From positions 242,091-306,090 of the forward strand of contig NZ_SPQO01000003.1 of the NCBI RefSeq assembly GCF_004570325.1: a stretch of DNA of 64,000 nt. The letters run 5' to 3'. Positions 10,612-21,950 of the stretch are shown piece after piece. The translations under genes and the position numbers were made by a program. Every line of letters begins with the position of its first letter. The first letter of the stretch is position 1. This DNA is from Mycobacterium sp. PS03-16 (GTDB lineage: Bacteria > Actinomycetota > Actinomycetes > Mycobacteriales > Mycobacteriaceae). The notes beneath the pieces are model-generated. The model was not told the origin of the DNA, did not search any database, and was given only the letters and a program-made list of their open reading frames with translations.

Positions 10612-11022
10612 GTGGAACCGGAGCTGTCGATCGGCGAGGTGGCGCGTCGCACCGGTGTCGCCGCGACCACCCTGCGCTACTACGAACAGATCGGACTGCT
10701 GCCGTTCGCCCGGCGGGCCGGCGGGCAGCGCCGCTACCACGAGTCGGTGCTGAGCCGGCTCGAGGTGATCCGGCTGTGCAAGGCCGCCGGATTCGCGCTC
10801 GACGAGATCGGGCTGCTGTTCGCCGACGACGCACCCGGCAGGCCGGTCAGCCGGGCGCTGGCGGAAGACAAGCTGGCGCGGATCGATACCCAGATCGACG
10901 CGCTGCAGCGTGCCCGCGAGATCATCGAGTGGGGGATGCGCTGCACCTGCCCGTCGATCGACGACTGCGCGTGCGGGGTGCACGTGTCGGCGCCGGCCGA
11001 ACAGGACAGGATGGCCCGATGA
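10612..11022 (+). CDS. MerR-family regulator with C-terminal Cys cluster
   Basis: A 136-aa MerR regulator. The N-terminal winged helix is canonical (LSIGEVARRTGVAATTLRYY, then a GQRRYHES wing) and is followed by a dimerisation helix to about residue 107. The C-terminus has four cysteines in a CTC-x5-CAC arrangement (Cys111, 113, 119, 121) plus His124. This resembles, but is not identical to, the SoxR [2Fe-2S] loop and could bind a metal or cluster. A strong AGGAGG (10602-10607) precedes the GTG start. It overlaps the next gene by 4 bp (ATGA) and faces the PPOX gene across a MerR operator. Confidence 0.88.
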   Translation: MEPELSIGEVARRTGVAATTLRYYEQIGLLPFARRAGGQRRYHESVLSRLEVIRLCKAAGFALDEIGLLFADDAPGRPVSRALAEDKLARIDTQIDALQRAREIIEWGMRCTCPSIDDCACGVHVSAPAEQDRMAR

Positions 11023-11435
11023 ACGCCCGCGCCCCCGAGTCCCGGCACCTGAGCGTGTGGATCGACGCCGCGCCCGACGTCGTCTACGACTTCGCCGCCG
11101 ACCCCGCGACCTGGCCGCGGTGGGCGGCGGGACTGGCCGCCGGCGGGTTGCGGCAGAGTGCCGAGGGCTGGGTCGCCGACTCGCCGATGGGCCCGGTCAC
11201 GGTCGAGTTCGCCCCGGCCAACGCCTTCGGGGTGCTGGACCATCTGGTGCGACTGCCGTCCGGGGAGGCGGTGTACAACCCGCTGCGGGTGGTGCCCGCG
11301 GGGCCGGGAGAGCGCCGCTGCGAGGTGGTGTTCAGCCTGCGGCGGCGGGCCGGCATGACCGATGCGGAGTTCGAGGCGGATGCGACCGCGGTGGCCGCCG
11401 ACCTGGAGGCCCTGCGCAGGCTGGTCGAGGACTAG
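11019..11435 (+). CDS. SRPBCC-fold (polyketide cyclase/START-like) protein
   Basis: A 138-aa protein with the SRPBCC/Bet v1-like pattern: a strand ending SVWIDAAPDVVYDFAADP, a WPRWAAG segment, and a C-terminal amphipathic helix rich in Ala/Leu/Asp. Such domains form a hydrophobic pocket for small ligands, and the ligand here is unknown. Its ATG overlaps the MerR stop, so the two are co-translated and it may act in the same response. Its 3' end overlaps the convergent small membrane gene by 4 bp. Confidence 0.75.
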   Translation: MNARAPESRHLSVWIDAAPDVVYDFAADPATWPRWAAGLAAGGLRQSAEGWVADSPMGPVTVEFAPANAFGVLDHLVRLPSGEAVYNPLRVVPAGPGERRCEVVFSLRRRAGMTDAEFEADATAVAADLEALRRLVED

Positions 11436-11659
11436 CGCTTGGCGGTGGCCAGGCCGAGCACCAGCCACACCACGGTGGCCGCGGCGGCGCCGGACAGTAC
11501 GGCCGGGGCGGCGCTCATGGTGGCCGCACCCACGACGACCAACACCAGGAATCCCACCGCCAGCGCCAGCAGCTTGTAGGCCGGCCACGGCACACCGGCG
11601 ACCGGGATCTCCGCGTCCACCCGAGGGGCGGCGAAGTGGAAGTTTCCGGCGGTCGTCAT
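11432..11659 (-). CDS. Small two-helix membrane protein
   Basis: A 75-aa hypothetical protein. A soluble N-terminal segment of about 25 residues is followed by two hydrophobic helices (about residues 27-47 and 53-70) and a short basic end (TAKR). ATG at 11659 is chosen because a TATCGT -10 box on the minus strand (forward 11667-11672) lies 7 nt upstream; an in-frame GTG at 11668 is less likely. It is divergent from the Ddn-like gene. Function unknown. Confidence 0.6.
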   Translation of the reverse strand: MTTAGNFHFAAPRVDAEIPVAGVPWPAYKLLALAVGFLVLVVVGAATMSAAPAVLSGAAAATVVWLVLGLATAKR

Positions 11660-11735
11660 AGAGATCACGATACCTCTCAGACAAGGTTTCGGCCAACCGA
11701 AACTCCGAATCGGGGACGCCCGTCCTGTACCCGCC

Positions 11736-11741
11736 TAAACT
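11736..11741 (+). promoter_or_regulatory. Predicted -10 box of the Ddn-like gene
   Basis: TAAACT ends exactly 6 nt before the ATG at 11748, the standard leaderless spacing. No Shine-Dalgarno sequence is present. Confidence 0.6.
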
Positions 11742-11747
11742 CGTTCC

Positions 11748-12185
11748 ATGCCGCTCACCGGAGAATACGAACCGAGCACGTCGGACTGGGCCCGCGAGCA
11801 GGCCGAGAAGTACATGGAGTCGGGCGGCACCGAGGCCACCGAACTCAACGGCAGGCCGGTCATCCTGTTGACCACCGTCGGCGCCAAGACCGGCAAGATC
11901 CGCAAGACGCCGCTGATGAAGGTCGAGTACCAGGGCGAATACGCGGTCGTCGCGTCGCTCGGCGGCGCCCCCAAGCACCCGGTGTGGTACCACAACATCA
12001 AGAAGAATCCGCGCGTCGAACTGCAGGACGGCACCGTCACCAGGGAGTACGACGCGCGCGAGGTCTTCGGCGGGGAGAAGGCCGAGTGGTGGGACCGCGC
12101 GGTCGAGGCGTGGCCCGACTACGCCGAGTACCAGACGAAGACCGACCGCGAGATCCCGGTGTTCGTGCTCACCCCGGTCGAGTAG
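11748..12185 (+). CDS. Deazaflavin (F420)-dependent nitroreductase family protein
   Basis: A 145-aa member of the Ddn split-barrel family, corresponding to Rv1558. It has the family blocks [37 protein letters not shown] and [16 protein letters not shown], which form the F420-binding barrel. Ddn-type enzymes use reduced F420 to reduce quinones or nitroaromatics; the physiological substrate of this paralogue is not known. A TAAACT -10 box lies 6 nt before the ATG, implying a leaderless mRNA. It is followed 44 nt later by ilvA. Confidence 0.9.
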   Translation: MPLTGEYEPSTSDWAREQAEKYMESGGTEATELNGRPVILLTTVGAKTGKIRKTPLMKVEYQGEYAVVASLGGAPKHPVWYHNIKKNPRVELQDGTVTREYDAREVFGGEKAEWWDRAVEAWPDYAEYQTKTDREIPVFVLTPVE

Positions 12186-12196
12186 AAACCGGTTTC
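12185..12196. promoter_or_regulatory. Perfect palindrome in front of ilvA
   Basis: GAAACCGGTTTC is a perfect 12-bp palindrome directly after the Ddn-like stop codon and 33 bp before the ilvA start. It could be an operator or a weak hairpin. There is no U-tract after it, so a terminator is unlikely. Confidence 0.35.
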
Positions 12197-12229
12197 ACCC
12201 GGCACGGGCACCGGTGGCACCATTGACCG

Positions 12230-13513
12230 GTGACTGCTGAGCTGAGCCAGAATCCGCGAACCTCGTCGCCGCTGTCCGCGGCCGACATCGACGAGGCGGC
12301 TCAGCGCATCATGGGCGTGGTGGTCCGCACGCCGCTGCAGTACTGCGAGCGGCTCTCGGAGGCCACCGGCGCGGAGGTGTATCTCAAGCGCGAGGACCTG
12401 CAGGCCGTGCGGTCCTACAAGCTGCGCGGCGCGTTCAATCTGCTGTCGCAGCTCAGCGCGGACGAGATCGCGGCGGGCGTGGTCTGCTCCTCGGCCGGCA
12501 ACCATGCGCAGGGTTTCGCGCTGGCCTGTCGCATCATGGGCATCAAGGGGCGGGTGTACGTGCCGGCCAAGACGCCCAAGCAGAAGCGCGACCGTATCCG
12601 CTACCACGGCCGCGACAACATCGAGCTGATCGCCGTCGGCGCGACCTACGATCTGGCCGCCGCCGCGGCGCTCGACGATGTCGCCCGCACCGGCGCCACC
12701 CTGGTGCCGCCGTATGACGACGTCCGGACCATGGCCGGTCAGGGCACCATCGCCGCCGAGATCCTCGACGACCTCGACGCCGAACCCGATCTGGTCATCG
12801 TGCCCGTCGGCGGTGGTGGCTGCATCTCCGGCATCACCACCTACCTTGCCGAACGGACCTCGAACACCGCGGTGCTGGGTGTCGAGCCCGCCGGCGCGGC
12901 GGCGATGATCGCCGCGCTCGCCGCGGGGGAGCCGGTCACGCTGGATCACGTCGACCAGTTCGTCGACGGCGCCGCGGTGGCCCGGGCGGGACGGCTGCCG
13001 TTCGCCGCGCTGCGTGCGGCCGGCGACATGGTGTCGCTCACCACGGTCGACGAGGGCGCGGTGTGCACCGCAATGCTCGACCTCTACCAGAACGAGGGGC
13101 TGATCGCCGAGCCGGCCGGGGCGCTGTCGGTGGCCGGCCTGCTCGAGACCACGGTCGAACCCGGGTCGACGGTGGTGTGCCTGATCTCCGGCGGCAACAA
13201 CGACGTCTCCCGCTACGGCGAGATCCTCGAGCGGTCGCTGGTCCACCTCGGGCTCAAGCACTACTTCCTGGTGGACTTCCCGCAGGAACCCGGGGCGCTG
13301 CGGCGTTTCCTCGACGAGGTGCTCGGCCCGAACGACGACATCACGCTGTTCGAGTACGTCAAGCGCAACAACCGGGAGACCGGCGAGGCGCTGGTCGGCA
13401 TCGAGCTGGGTTCGGCGGCCGACCTCGACGGGCTGCTGGCCCGGATGCACGCCTCGGATATGCACGTCGAGACGCTGGCCCCGGATTCACCGGCCTACCG
13501 CTACCTGCTCTAG
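12230..13513 (+). CDS. ilvA: Threonine dehydratase (threonine ammonia-lyase)
   Basis: A PLP enzyme of 427 aa converting threonine to 2-oxobutanoate, the first step toward isoleucine; it corresponds to Rv1559. The PLP-lysine motif SYKLRGAFN is near residue 64, the substrate loop CSSAGNHAQG near 85, and the phosphate-binding glycine loop VPVGGGGCISG near 190. The last 90 residues form an ACT-like regulatory domain (YFLVDFPQEPGALRRFL), so feedback inhibition by isoleucine is expected. The start is GTG. It is convergent with treZ, overlapping by 4 bp. Confidence 0.95.
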   Translation: MTAELSQNPRTSSPLSAADIDEAAQRIMGVVVRTPLQYCERLSEATGAEVYLKREDLQAVRSYKLRGAFNLLSQLSADEIAAGVVCSSAGNHAQGFALACRIMGIKGRVYVPAKTPKQKRDRIRYHGRDNIELIAVGATYDLAAAAALDDVARTGATLVPPYDDVRTMAGQGTIAAEILDDLDAEPDLVIVPVGGGGCISGITTYLAERTSNTAVLGVEPAGAAAMIAALAAGEPVTLDHVDQFVDGAAVARAGRLPFAALRAAGDMVSLTTVDEGAVCTAMLDLYQNEGLIAEPAGALSVAGLLETTVEPGSTVVCLISGGNNDVSRYGEILERSLVHLGLKHYFLVDFPQEPGALRRFLDEVLGPNDDITLFEYVKRNNRETGEALVGIELGSAADLDGLLARMHASDMHVETLAPDSPAYRYLL

Positions 13514-15243
13514 GAGCGCAGCACCGCGAACGAGTGCCCGTCCAGCCGCGTGGCACCCGCGCCCGCGGCGGGTTCGCCCCAGGCGAGCACCACCTCGCCG
13601 GTGACCGGCACGTCGGCGGCCTCGGCGCCGAGGTTGCAGGCGATCGCCAGCGATCCCCGGTGCAGCACGATCCAGCGGCGGTCCTCGTCGAAGTCGACGG
13701 TCATGTGGTCCAGCCACGGATCGGCGAGGTCGGGTTCGCTGTGCCGCAACGCGATCAGATCCTTGTAGAGGGTCAGCAGCCGGCCGTGGTCGCCGTCACC
13801 GATCTCGTCCCACTTCAGCTTGGACCGCAGGAACGTCTCCGGGTCCTGCGGATCGGGGATCTCGTCGGCGTCCCAACCGTGTTCGGCGAACTCCTTCTTA
13901 CGGCCCTCGGCCGTCGCCCGGGCCAGCTCCGGCTCGGGGTGGGAGCTGAAGAACTGGAACGGCGACGACGAACCCCACTCCTCGCCCATGAACAGCATGG
14001 CGGTGTAGGGGGAGCCGAGCGCCAGCGCTGCCTTGACCGCGAGCTGCCCGGTGTCGAGGTTCTGCGACGGCCGGTCACCGACCGCCCGGTTGCCCACCTG
14101 ATCGTGGGTCAACGTGTAGGCCAGCAGCCGGGTCGCCGGGATCGCGGCGGTGTCCAGTGGGCGGCCGTGGCGGCGCTGGCGGAACGACGAGTACGTGCCG
14201 GCGTGGAAGTAGCCGCCCTTCAGCGTCTGCGCCAGCGCTTCCATCGAGCCGAAATCGCCGTAATAGCCCTGGCGTTCACCGGAGACCGCGGAGTGGATGG
14301 CGTGGTGGATGTCGTCGTCCCACTGCGCGGTCATCCCGAGGCCGCCCTGCTCACGCGGGGTGATCAGGCGCGGGTCGTTGAGGTCGCTCTCGGCGATCAG
14401 CGACAGCGGCCGGCCGACCTCGGCGGCCAGGGCGTCGGTCGCGGCCGAAAGCTCCTCGAGGATGTGGATCGCGGTGGTGTCGACCAGGGCGTGCACGGCG
14501 TCCAGCCGCAGCCCGTCGGCGTGGAAGTCGCGCATCCAGCGCAGCGCGCAGTCGATGATGTAGCACCGCACCTCGTCGGCGTTCCCGTCGGCGATGTTGA
14601 TCGATTCGCCCCATGGGTTGCTGCCGGTCGACAGGTACGGCCCGAACTTGGGCAGGTAATTCCCGGACGGCCCGAGATGGTTGAACACCGCGTCGATCAG
14701 CACGCCGAGCCCGCGGCCGTGGCAGGCGTCGATCAGCCGGATCAGCGCGTCGGGACCGCCGTACGGTTCGTGCACCGCGTACCAGAGCACCCCGTCATAG
14801 CCCCAGCCGTGCGTCCCGCCGAACGCGTTGACCGGCATCAGTTCGACGAAGTCGACGCCGAGGTCCACCAGATAGTCGAGCTTGTCGATCGCCGCGTCGA
14901 AGGTGCCGTCCGAGGTGAACGTGCCGACGTGGAGCTCGTAGATCACCTGACCCGTTTCGGACCCCTCGATCCTGCGGCCCGCCCAGGTGTCATCGGTCCA
15001 GGCGTCGGGCGCCGGGTGCCACAGCTGCGAGCGTTCGTGGACGCCCTCGGGCTGACGTGCCGAACGTGGGTCGGGCAGCACCTTGGGGTCGTCGTCGAGG
15101 ACGAACCCGTACCGCGCGTCGGCGGCGGCGTCCACCTCGGCCCGCCACCACCCGTCCTCGGATCGGGTCATCGGATGCAGGGTCCCCTCGACGTCGAGGC
15201 GGACGCGTTCGGGCCGCGGCGCCCACACCGCGAACTCAGGCAT
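13510..15243 (-). CDS. treZ: Malto-oligosyltrehalose trehalohydrolase
   Basis: A GH13 enzyme of 577 aa that releases free trehalose from maltooligosyl-trehalose (cf. Rv1562c). The N-terminal carbohydrate-binding module starts MPEFAVWAPRPERVRLD. The catalytic barrel shows DAVFNHLGPSG, GLRLDAVHAL with the nucleophile Asp, IAESDLND with the acid/base Glu, and TLTHDQVGNR. ATG at 15243 is chosen because it matches the family N-terminus and overlaps the treY stop by 8 bp. It is the last gene of the leftward acyltransferase-treX-treY-treZ unit. Confidence 0.96.
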   Translation of the reverse strand: MPEFAVWAPRPERVRLDVEGTLHPMTRSEDGWWRAEVDAAADARYGFVLDDDPKVLPDPRSARQPEGVHERSQLWHPAPDAWTDDTWAGRRIEGSETGQVIYELHVGTFTSDGTFDAAIDKLDYLVDLGVDFVELMPVNAFGGTHGWGYDGVLWYAVHEPYGGPDALIRLIDACHGRGLGVLIDAVFNHLGPSGNYLPKFGPYLSTGSNPWGESINIADGNADEVRCYIIDCALRWMRDFHADGLRLDAVHALVDTTAIHILEELSAATDALAAEVGRPLSLIAESDLNDPRLITPREQGGLGMTAQWDDDIHHAIHSAVSGERQGYYGDFGSMEALAQTLKGGYFHAGTYSSFRQRRHGRPLDTAAIPATRLLAYTLTHDQVGNRAVGDRPSQNLDTGQLAVKAALALGSPYTAMLFMGEEWGSSSPFQFFSSHPEPELARATAEGRKKEFAEHGWDADEIPDPQDPETFLRSKLKWDEIGDGDHGRLLTLYKDLIALRHSEPDLADPWLDHMTVDFDEDRRWIVLHRGSLAIACNLGAEAADVPVTGEVVLAWGEPAAGAGATRLDGHSFAVLRS

Positions 15244-17529
15244 TGCCGCGCTCCAGCAGCGCCACCGGCAGGTCGCCGAACAGGTCGGCCGCGGCGACGG
15301 TGCCCTTGAACCGGCCACCGGTGATCCGGTCGGTCCACGTCCCGTCGGGAAGCGTCACAGTGGTGTCCCCCCAGCCTGTTTCGGTCAGTAGTACGGTGTG
15401 GCGGCTGACCGCGGTCAGGACGTCGTCGCCCCGCAGGTAGGCCACCACGTGGCCGGCGCCGCTGCCCTGGGCCAGCACCGGGGTGTAGCCGCCGTCGAGG
15501 AAGGTGGCGGGCCGGTCCCGGCGCGCGTGCAGTGCCGCGTACACCACCCGCATCTTCGGGTGGTTGCGCGCCGCCAGTTCGGTGCGCCGGGCCGCGTAGT
15601 CGACCGGTCGGCGGTTGTCCGGGTCGACCAGGCTGTCCTCCCACAACTCGGTGCCCTGGTAGACGTCCGGGACGCCGGGTCCGGTGAGTGCCAGCAGCTT
15701 CTGGGCGAGGCTGTCGTTGCGTGCGTGCGGGTCGAGTTGTTCGACCAGCCCAGTCAGTTCGACCGCGACGGGGCCGTCGATCACGCCGTCCAGCCACGTG
15801 TGCACCGCCGATTCGAACTCGGTGTCCGGATCGTTCCACGTGGTGTGGGTGGCCGCCTCGCGGATCGCCTTCTCGGCGTAGGCGTGCAACCGCTCGCGCA
15901 GCTCGTCGGTCACGCGGCCGTCGACCGGCCAGACGCCGAAGATGTTCTGCAGCAGGAAGAGTCCGGTACCGGAGTCCGGCGGCGGGGTGCGCTGCGCCCA
16001 CGCCTCGACGTACCGGGCCCACAGCGACGGGACCTGGGACAGCACCCCGATGCGTGCGCGCACGTCCTCACCGCGTTTGGTGTCGTGGGTGGACAGCGCG
16101 GTCATCGCCGCCGGCCACAGCTCGGCCCGCACGGCGGCGCGCTGGTGGAACTCCGCGGCGCTGACCCCGAACCACTCGGGTTCCCCACCCACCTCGTTGA
16201 GCGACACCAGCCGGGCGTCGCGGTAGAACAGGCAGTCCTCCATCGCCTTCGCGGTCGCCGCCCCGCACAGCTGCTGGAAGCGCACCGCGGTCTCGCGGCT
16301 CGTCGCCAGCGCCGCGGACACGATCTCCAGCGGCCGCGCGAACTGCGGGTGTTCGGTGAGCGTCTCGGCGGTCGCCATCGGCAGTACCGAGGACAGCGCC
16401 TGGTAATCCGAGCGGTACACACCGAGATGGCTGATCAACGCGGCGGTGGCTTCGGGCAGCAGCGAATGGTCCTGACCGGTGGCGGCGACAATGGTGCGAC
16501 ACAGCCGGGCCAGTTCACTGCTGAGCGTCGCGGTGACGGCCTGCACCTTCAGCGCGCGGGCCGTGCGGGGCATCGCGGCGTAGTCGGCGCCGGTGGATTC
16601 GTAGAGCGCGGTCAGCGCGTCGGCGCCCGCCGGGTCGATCAGCACGCCGCCCACTTCGCGCAGCGCGTCGTAGCCGGTCGTGCCTGCGACGGGCAACGCG
16701 GGGTCCAGCGGTTCGTCGACGGCCAGGATCTTCTCGATCACGATCCATGCCGATGGGCCGACGAGTTCGCGCAGCCACGTCAGGTAGCCCGTCGGGTCGG
16801 ACAGGCCGTCGGGGTGGTCGATGCGGATGCCGTCGACCAGGTCCTCGGTGAACCAGCGTTTCACCTCGGCGTGCGTGGCCTCGAACACCGCGGGGTCCTC
16901 CTGGCGTAGCCCGGCCAGGGAGGTGATCGAGAAGAAGCGGCGGTATCCGCAGATGCCGCGGCGCCATCCGATCAGCCGGTAGTGCTGGCGGTCGTGCACC
17001 TCGGCGCCCGTCCCGTCGCCGGTGCCGGGGGCGATGGGATAGCTCAGGTCGCCCAGTCGCAGCACGTCCCCGTCCACCGTGAGGTCGGCGACGTCGTCGT
17101 CGGATCCCAACACCGGCAACAGGATCCGGCCGTCGGGGTCGGCGGTCCAGTCGATGTCGAAGTAGTCGGCGTAGGCCGAGTCCCGGCCGTGGGCGAGCAG
17201 ATCCCACCACCACCGGTTCTGGGTCGGCTGGTCGACGCCGACGTGGTTGGGCACGATGTCCACGACCAGGCCGAGGCCGCGGGCTCGCGCGGCCGCCGAC
17301 AGCGACGCCAGCGCCTCGGGGCCGCCGAGCGCCGCCGACACCGATGTGGGGTCGGTGACGTCGTACCCGTGGGTGGAGCCTTCGACCGCGGTGAGGATCG
17401 GCGACAGGTACAGGTGGGACACACCCAGGTCGTCGAGGTAGTCCAGCAGCGCCTCGGCGTCGGCGAGGGTGAACGCGTCACCGCGCATCTGCAGGCGGTA
17501 GGTGGACAGCACAGGGGAATTGGCCATGG

Positions 17530-17533
<4 letters not shown>
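15236..17533 (-). CDS. treY: Maltooligosyl trehalose synthase
   Basis: A GH13 family enzyme of 765 aa that isomerises the reducing-end alpha-1,4 bond of a maltodextrin to the alpha,alpha-1,1 bond of trehalose (cf. Rv1563c). The family start STYRLQMRGDAFTLADAEAL is clear, followed by DIVPNHVGVD, the WWWDLL insert and GIRIDHPDGLSDP carrying the nucleophile. The frame stays open far upstream inside treX, but the true start is the ATG at 17533, whose ATGA overlaps the treX stop. It feeds TreZ directly, and the two genes overlap. Confidence 0.96.
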
Positions 17534-19692
<2,159 letters not shown>

Positions 19693-19696
19693 CCGG

Positions 19697-21859
19697 TCAC
19701 CACCAGCCGGTGGCGGCGGCGATCTGACGTCCCAGTTCGTCGGTCATGGTGCGCATGTACGTCGTCGACAGGTGGTGGGCATCGTGATACAGCAGCACAT
19801 TTCCCTCCACGACGCGGCAGTAGTCTTCGCGACACACCGCGTCGCTCATGTCCAGCGGCTTGAGCAGCGGGAACCGGGCCACGTAATCCAGTGTCGGGTT
19901 GTGGTCGGAGAGTACCTTGGCGCGCTCGACGCCGCAGGAGATCGCGTCCCCGCCGTCGGCCAGGCAGTCCGCCGGCTGGTACGGCTCGCCGTCGCGCACC
20001 AGCCACGGGGTGTCGCGCATCGCGAGAATGGGGATCTTGTTGCGCGACAACGTCTCCCAGATCCCGAGGTAGGTCGACGGCATCACGTCGCCGTCCTTGA
20101 TGTTCCACGGGCGTGTCGAGGTGGTGAACACGTAATCCGGTCGGTCGGCGAGCAGTTTGGGCATCACCCGTTCGTTCCACTGATGGCACTTGGGATACGG
20201 CCGGTTGTCGCCCATCACCAGCGGCATCTCCTCGGTGGTCAGCGGGCAGCCCATCTTGAGGTAGGTCACGACCTTGAAGTGGTGCCTGCGGCCCAGCAGG
20301 TCGAGCGCGGTGATCCAGTGTTCGGCGTGCGATCCGCCGGCCAGGGCGATGGTGCGGGTGGCGGTCTTGTCGCCGTAGGTGCAGTTGATCACCCCGACGT
20401 TGTCGAAATCGCTGATACAGCCGTCGATGGTGCTCGCCGGCAGGTCCTTCTTGGCCTCGAGCACCGTGGGCCGCATCGGGAGGGTGGGCACCCGCGCGTT
20501 GTCGAGCAGCGCCCGAGCGCCGGGATAGTCGCGCGGGGACAGCGTGGCCAGCTCCTGGCCGTTGGCCCGCTCGAGCGTCACGTGCTCGATCCAGGTGAAC
20601 GACGTCGCGGTCAGCGCCACCCCGAGCAGCGCCACCACCGACCCCAGCGCGATCGTCGGGCGGCGCAGGCGCCGGCGCAGCGGCACCGCCGCAGCCGCGG
20701 CCGACGGCGCCCGGTAGCGCAGCGGTTGCTCGATGAACCGGGTGGTCAGCCAGGCCAGCACCAGCGAGACGCCCAGCACCGCGGCGCCCTGCCAGAAGTC
20801 GACGGCGGTCTCGCCGGTGTGGGCCAGCCAGAAGATGAGCAGCGGCCAGTGCCACAGGTACAGCGAGTAGGCCACCGTGCCGAGCCAGACGAACGGCCGG
20901 GTGGCCAGCAGCCGGTTGGGCGCGGGCAGCCGGCCGGAGGTGCGCGGATCGTGCTGGCGGTTGGCCGCCGACAGCACGAACAGCACCGTGGCGCCCACCG
21001 GAACCAACGTCCACGGGCCGGGGAACTCCTTGACGCCGTCGATGAACCAGCCGCACGACAGGATCGCCGCGAGCGCGACGGTGGCGACCGTGGTGCGCAG
21101 CCACATCGGCCAGCGGACGTAGCCGACCAGCGCGCCGGCCAACGCGCCCAGCAGCAGCTCCCAGGCCCTGGCGAAGCTGTTGTAGTAGGCGGTGGCCTGA
21201 TCCTCGTTGTGGGCGATGATCGCGTAGACGAACGAGGCGATGGTGAGCGCGGCGAGCAACACGATCAGCACCGCGCGCAGATGGCGGCGCACCACCCGCC
21301 GCAGGATGACCGCGGCGCCGAAGATCAGCAGCAGGAACGCGAGATAGAACTGTCCCTGCACGGACATCGACCAGATGTGCTGCAACGGGCTGACGGTCTC
21401 ACCGGCCCGCAGATAATCCGCGGCGGTGTTGGCCAGCTCCCAGTTCTGGTAGTACCCCAGGCTCGCCAGGCTCTGGTCAGCAAACGTCTCCCACCGTGTT
21501 TCGGGCTGCACGAGGATGGTCAGCACGGCGGCCGCCGCCAGCACGACCACCAGTGCCGGCAACAACCGCCGGATCAGCCTGGTCACCTCCGAGACCGGGC
21601 GCAGCGGCACCCCCGGGGTCAGCGCCGCCCGCAGCAGCCGGCCGCCGAAGAAGAACCCCGACAACGCCAGGAACACGTCCACACCACCGGAAACCCGGCC
21701 GAACCACACATGGAAAACCGCGACGAGCGCGATCGCGATACCGCGCAGTCCGTCGAGGTCGTGCCGGTAGAAACCCGAGTCACGGGTGCCCATCGCGGCA
21801 CGGTCGGTGGCGCCCGGACCGCGCTGCGGTGCCGGCCGGGCGGGGGCGAGGGTCATCAT
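19697..21859 (-). CDS. Membrane acyltransferase 3 with C-terminal SGNH domain
   Basis: A 720-aa protein corresponding to Rv1565c. The N-terminal half is an acyltransferase-3 (OafA/YrhL) module with about ten membrane segments. It opens with HDLDGLRGIAIALVAVFHVW and carries GGVDVFLALSGFFFGGRLL, which supplies the conserved Asp/His-type transfer motifs. The C-terminal half (about residues 430-720) is an extracytoplasmic SGNH-hydrolase-like domain with the ALAGGSHAEHW block and a late DAHHLS motif. AT3-SGNH proteins O-acylate glycans or glycolipids; the acceptor here is unknown. ATG at 21859 is used, with a second ATG directly after it. It heads the treXYZ unit. Confidence 0.88.
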   Translation of the reverse strand: MMTLAPARPAPQRGPGATDRAAMGTRDSGFYRHDLDGLRGIAIALVAVFHVWFGRVSGGVDVFLALSGFFFGGRLLRAALTPGVPLRPVSEVTRLIRRLLPALVVVLAAAAVLTILVQPETRWETFADQSLASLGYYQNWELANTAADYLRAGETVSPLQHIWSMSVQGQFYLAFLLLIFGAAVILRRVVRRHLRAVLIVLLAALTIASFVYAIIAHNEDQATAYYNSFARAWELLLGALAGALVGYVRWPMWLRTTVATVALAAILSCGWFIDGVKEFPGPWTLVPVGATVLFVLSAANRQHDPRTSGRLPAPNRLLATRPFVWLGTVAYSLYLWHWPLLIFWLAHTGETAVDFWQGAAVLGVSLVLAWLTTRFIEQPLRYRAPSAAAAAVPLRRRLRRPTIALGSVVALLGVALTATSFTWIEHVTLERANGQELATLSPRDYPGARALLDNARVPTLPMRPTVLEAKKDLPASTIDGCISDFDNVGVINCTYGDKTATRTIALAGGSHAEHWITALDLLGRRHHFKVVTYLKMGCPLTTEEMPLVMGDNRPYPKCHQWNERVMPKLLADRPDYVFTTSTRPWNIKDGDVMPSTYLGIWETLSRNKIPILAMRDTPWLVRDGEPYQPADCLADGGDAISCGVERAKVLSDHNPTLDYVARFPLLKPLDMSDAVCREDYCRVVEGNVLLYHDAHHLSTTYMRTMTDELGRQIAAATGWW

Positions 21860-21870
21860 GGTCGCCGGTT

Positions 21871-21876
21871 AATCTA
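21871..21876 (-). promoter_or_regulatory. Predicted -10 box of the acyltransferase-tre unit
   Basis: Read leftward this is TAGATT, ending 11 nt before the ATG at 21859. The predicted leader is about 4-5 nt. It shares the 91-bp divergent region with bioA. Confidence 0.45.
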
Positions 21877-21938
21877 CCGAACATCGCAGGGTGGCTCCTG
21901 CCGCCGCATCGCCGGGGTACCGCGGTGAGCAAAGGGTC

Positions 21939-21944
21939 TAGGGT
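21939..21944 (+). promoter_or_regulatory. Predicted -10 box of bioA
   Basis: TAGGGT lies exactly 6 nt before the GTG at 21951, predicting a leaderless mRNA. The hexamer and spacing are identical to those of bioQ, but no BioQ dyad (TGAAC-N3-GTTCA) is seen here. Confidence 0.6.
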
Positions 21945-21950
21945 CGGGCC

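Noticed and set aside
13063..15309. 748-codon plus-strand frame over ilvA end and treZ
   Set aside because: No family resemblance; it is opposite a well-conserved GH13 gene.
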